From the NCBI GenBank assembly GCA_947632515.1, contig CANRPO010000001.1, positions 62,001-126,000 on the forward strand: a DNA stretch of 64,000 bases. Reading direction: 5' to 3'. The notes beneath the pieces were generated by a model. The model ran no database searches. It saw nothing but the letters and a program-made list of their open reading frames with translations, and was not told the origin of the DNA. A program made the position numbers and the translations under genes. Source of the DNA: an uncultured Lachnospiraceae bacterium. GTDB taxonomy: Bacteria; Bacillota; Clostridia; Lachnospirales; Lachnospiraceae. Of this stretch, positions 63,601-64,000 are shown piece after piece (position 1 is the stretch's first letter; every line of letters starts with the position of its first letter).

Positions 63601-63934
63601 TGTGACAGCGCGCTACAGCGCGGAGGAACAGTTGCTTTGGGGTCAGAAACAGTTGTCCAACGCCCACAATGAGTGGCTGAACATGCTGATCAATGTGGGA
63701 GTTTTCGGCGCTGCGGCATATGCGGGGATCTTCCTGTCGGCGGTGAGGACTTCTTACCGGGGCTTTCAGCGGAATATCCTGTCGGCGGGGATCGCGGCGG
63801 CGTGCGTGTCTTACATGTGCTATAACTTTTTCTGTTACCAACAGGTGTTGTGCACGCCTTTTGTCTTTCTCCTGATGGGGATCGGCGAGTATATGGACAG
63901 AGAAGAGGTCCGAAAGGAGAGGAACGGCCCGTGA
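60674..63934 (+). CDS. Tandem-duplicated O-antigen-ligase-like membrane protein
   Basis: A 1086-residue protein made of two similar halves of about 540 residues. Each has a long series of membrane helices, then the Wzy_C-like outer loop. Matching landmarks are GVGPDCFTEYVYDVPE/ GVGPDCFNSYVTARYS, NAHSEPLTLLVNTGALGLFCYAG / NAHNEWLNMLINVGVFGAAAYAG and TVSFQQVLSTPFAFLLLGMGEGL / FFCYQQVLCTPFVFLLMGIGEYM. The NAH[SN]E element and Arg-rich outer loop belong to O-antigen ligases/polymerases. TTG 60674 is the only plausible start and has a weak ribosome site. It probably joins or polymerises surface glycans; a single polypeptide with both copies is unusual. Confidence 0.85.
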   Translation: MDDKAFIHQKTDREDDWHRDVCRGIVTAYFLVMAAIYPFYAPGGYLRIGAVKFVFFRNVSLTALAALAIVVLLSMVLHRERGWIVRHYQSMSVTDWFAYGYLVAVMLSYLCSAYRRDALWGAEGWYMGAVTQLILVGVYFAFSRFFESDLKWIGVWLLAAAGVFLLGICNRYSVYPIAMEGQTETFISTLGNINWFCGYWSVTASVGITLYWCSDRAWVRGLAAVYSVIAMLSGVTQGSDSAYPVFAGLFFLPVVLSFGDRARWYRLLELCALFAVSCLIGRLLRAFPCLSYNYGLSEDGVSNVTTALLTGRAAGIVLSAVLLCCAVLWIAGRYGLIHMERERDTEGRGGQGSARHRPAVAAGCVLAAVFLAVGGAWYCRAVRESREGSGFVRIADEDWGHGRGAAWNCGVNAYRSLDVLHKIVGVGPDCFTEYVYDVPELADRLADQFANQRLTNAHSEPLTLLVNTGALGLFCYAGLFATAFARWIRRAGRQPLLYPCIAGITAYAVHNTVSFQQVLSTPFAFLLLGMGEGLYRNALRENNMDHADNRNIERQIREESARRTGLRVTEKIAAYLFAVLTIALCLALAFYAKDGYHQIGNAKFEAYRRIMLPGCGLLLAVSAVSLLFWLGERKRFRFSVTDGCVLAYLIFADIAMVAGGFYGSALWGFNGWNMGLMAQLSFVLLYFFASRFGRYYRLILTVLCGAAFAVYGLGILHRLLIDPIGFYDGLDREQMAQFLSTLGQNTWYASFLMVTLPVGMSVFLYAERRLWRLLGGLFMTAGFGTLVTQNSDSAYFALAGAFLVFFLFSSRGQRTMCRYMGALALFFAVGKVMYFLMRLHPNPELQPDFVTRLMWTSGATWVLFAVCLAAAVLLYGMERGRLPLRYPAAVMRRLRRVMPLAVFLAAAGTVLLIVLQTKGLLPRAVSARLAELPYLNWNQDWGNGRGRIWSFSAKIYSEMDVLHKLFGVGPDCFNSYVTARYSAEEQLLWGQKQLSNAHNEWLNMLINVGVFGAAAYAGIFLSAVRTSYRGFQRNILSAGIAAACVSYMCYNFFCYQQVLCTPFVFLLMGIGEYMDREEVRKERNGP

Positions 63935-64000
63935 CGCAGATCATAGAAGAAGAGAAGATTAAGAATATCTTTAGACATTTTCGCCCCGAGGAGGAGGTTT
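63931..64000 (+). CDS. Start of a further gene (cut by window end)
   Basis: GTG 63931 overlaps the previous stop (GTGA) and has AAAGGAGAGG at 63913-63922. It reads MTQIIEEEKIKNIFRHFRPE and continues beyond the window. The 23 codons are not enough to identify it. Confidence 0.6.
   Translation, partial: MTQIIEEEKIKNIFRHFRPEEEV

Overview
The window reads as chromosome of an anaerobic, spore-forming Clostridia member, most likely a Lachnospiraceae species. The evidence is a spoIIE-tilS-hpt-ftsH block, a reverse rubrerythrin behind a PerR-like box, LPxx-free lipoproteins with Gram-positive lipoboxes, and strong AGGAGG-type ribosome binding sites. Taxonomy is inferred from gene content only. Most of the sequence is moderately GC-rich; two stretches (about 41.6-42.7 kb and 47.6-56.9 kb) are strikingly AT-rich and look acquired.

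Layout. 0-4.7 kb: end of spoIIE, then tilS, hpt and ftsH. 5.0-8.4 kb: a GH13 alpha-glucan hydrolase and an MFS efflux pump preceded by an 18-codon leader ORF with mutually exclusive hairpins, an antibiotic-type attenuator. 8.6-14.1 kb: a tandem family of small uncharacterised proteins sharing a short N-terminal motif, with a repeated, apparently structured intergenic element. 14.2-18.4 kb: an ABC amino-acid uptake operon behind a Cys-Cys leader peptide and terminator; its binding protein fuses two different solute-binding folds. 18.4-22.4 kb: two ECF sigma factor/membrane partner modules. 22.4-28.5 kb: YbaK deacylase, lipoproteins, Hsp20 and two alpha/beta hydrolases. 28.6-36.0 kb: a 1377-residue GLUG-repeat surface protein, an MMPL/RND transporter and a divergent TetR regulator.

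36.0-41.6 kb is a cassette (XRE regulator, zinc-ribbon proteins, paralogous lipoproteins, a DUF4258/YgiT toxin-antitoxin-like pair) bounded by two 82-bp direct repeats of the tetR 3' end. 41.7-42.7 kb holds a JAB/RadC-like protein fused to a broken YD-repeat remnant. 42.7-46.2 kb: reverse rubrerythrin and a HAMP histidine kinase/OmpR regulator pair, followed by palindromic repeats.

46.5-58.5 kb is the most unusual part. An IS481-like element with a 26-bp target duplication sits just upstream of a RiPP-type locus: a 54-residue precursor ending in CWGNHDDYSHGY, a radical SAM/SPASM enzyme, a second radical SAM enzyme, a class I methyltransferase, an IS110-type remnant, a 1251-residue UvrA-like ATPase with an extra zinc-finger module, and an HExxH metallopeptidase. 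A decayed IS5-like transposase closes the region. The likely division of labour (inference) is: radical SAM enzymes and methyltransferase modify the precursor, the peptidase removes the leader, and the UvrA-like protein confers immunity or another DNA- or peptide-linked function.

58.6-64.0 kb returns to housekeeping-type sequence: an RluA-type pseudouridine synthase, an AI-2E family membrane protein, a tandemly duplicated O-antigen-ligase-like membrane protein and the first codons of another gene. No rRNA, tRNA or CRISPR array was seen.
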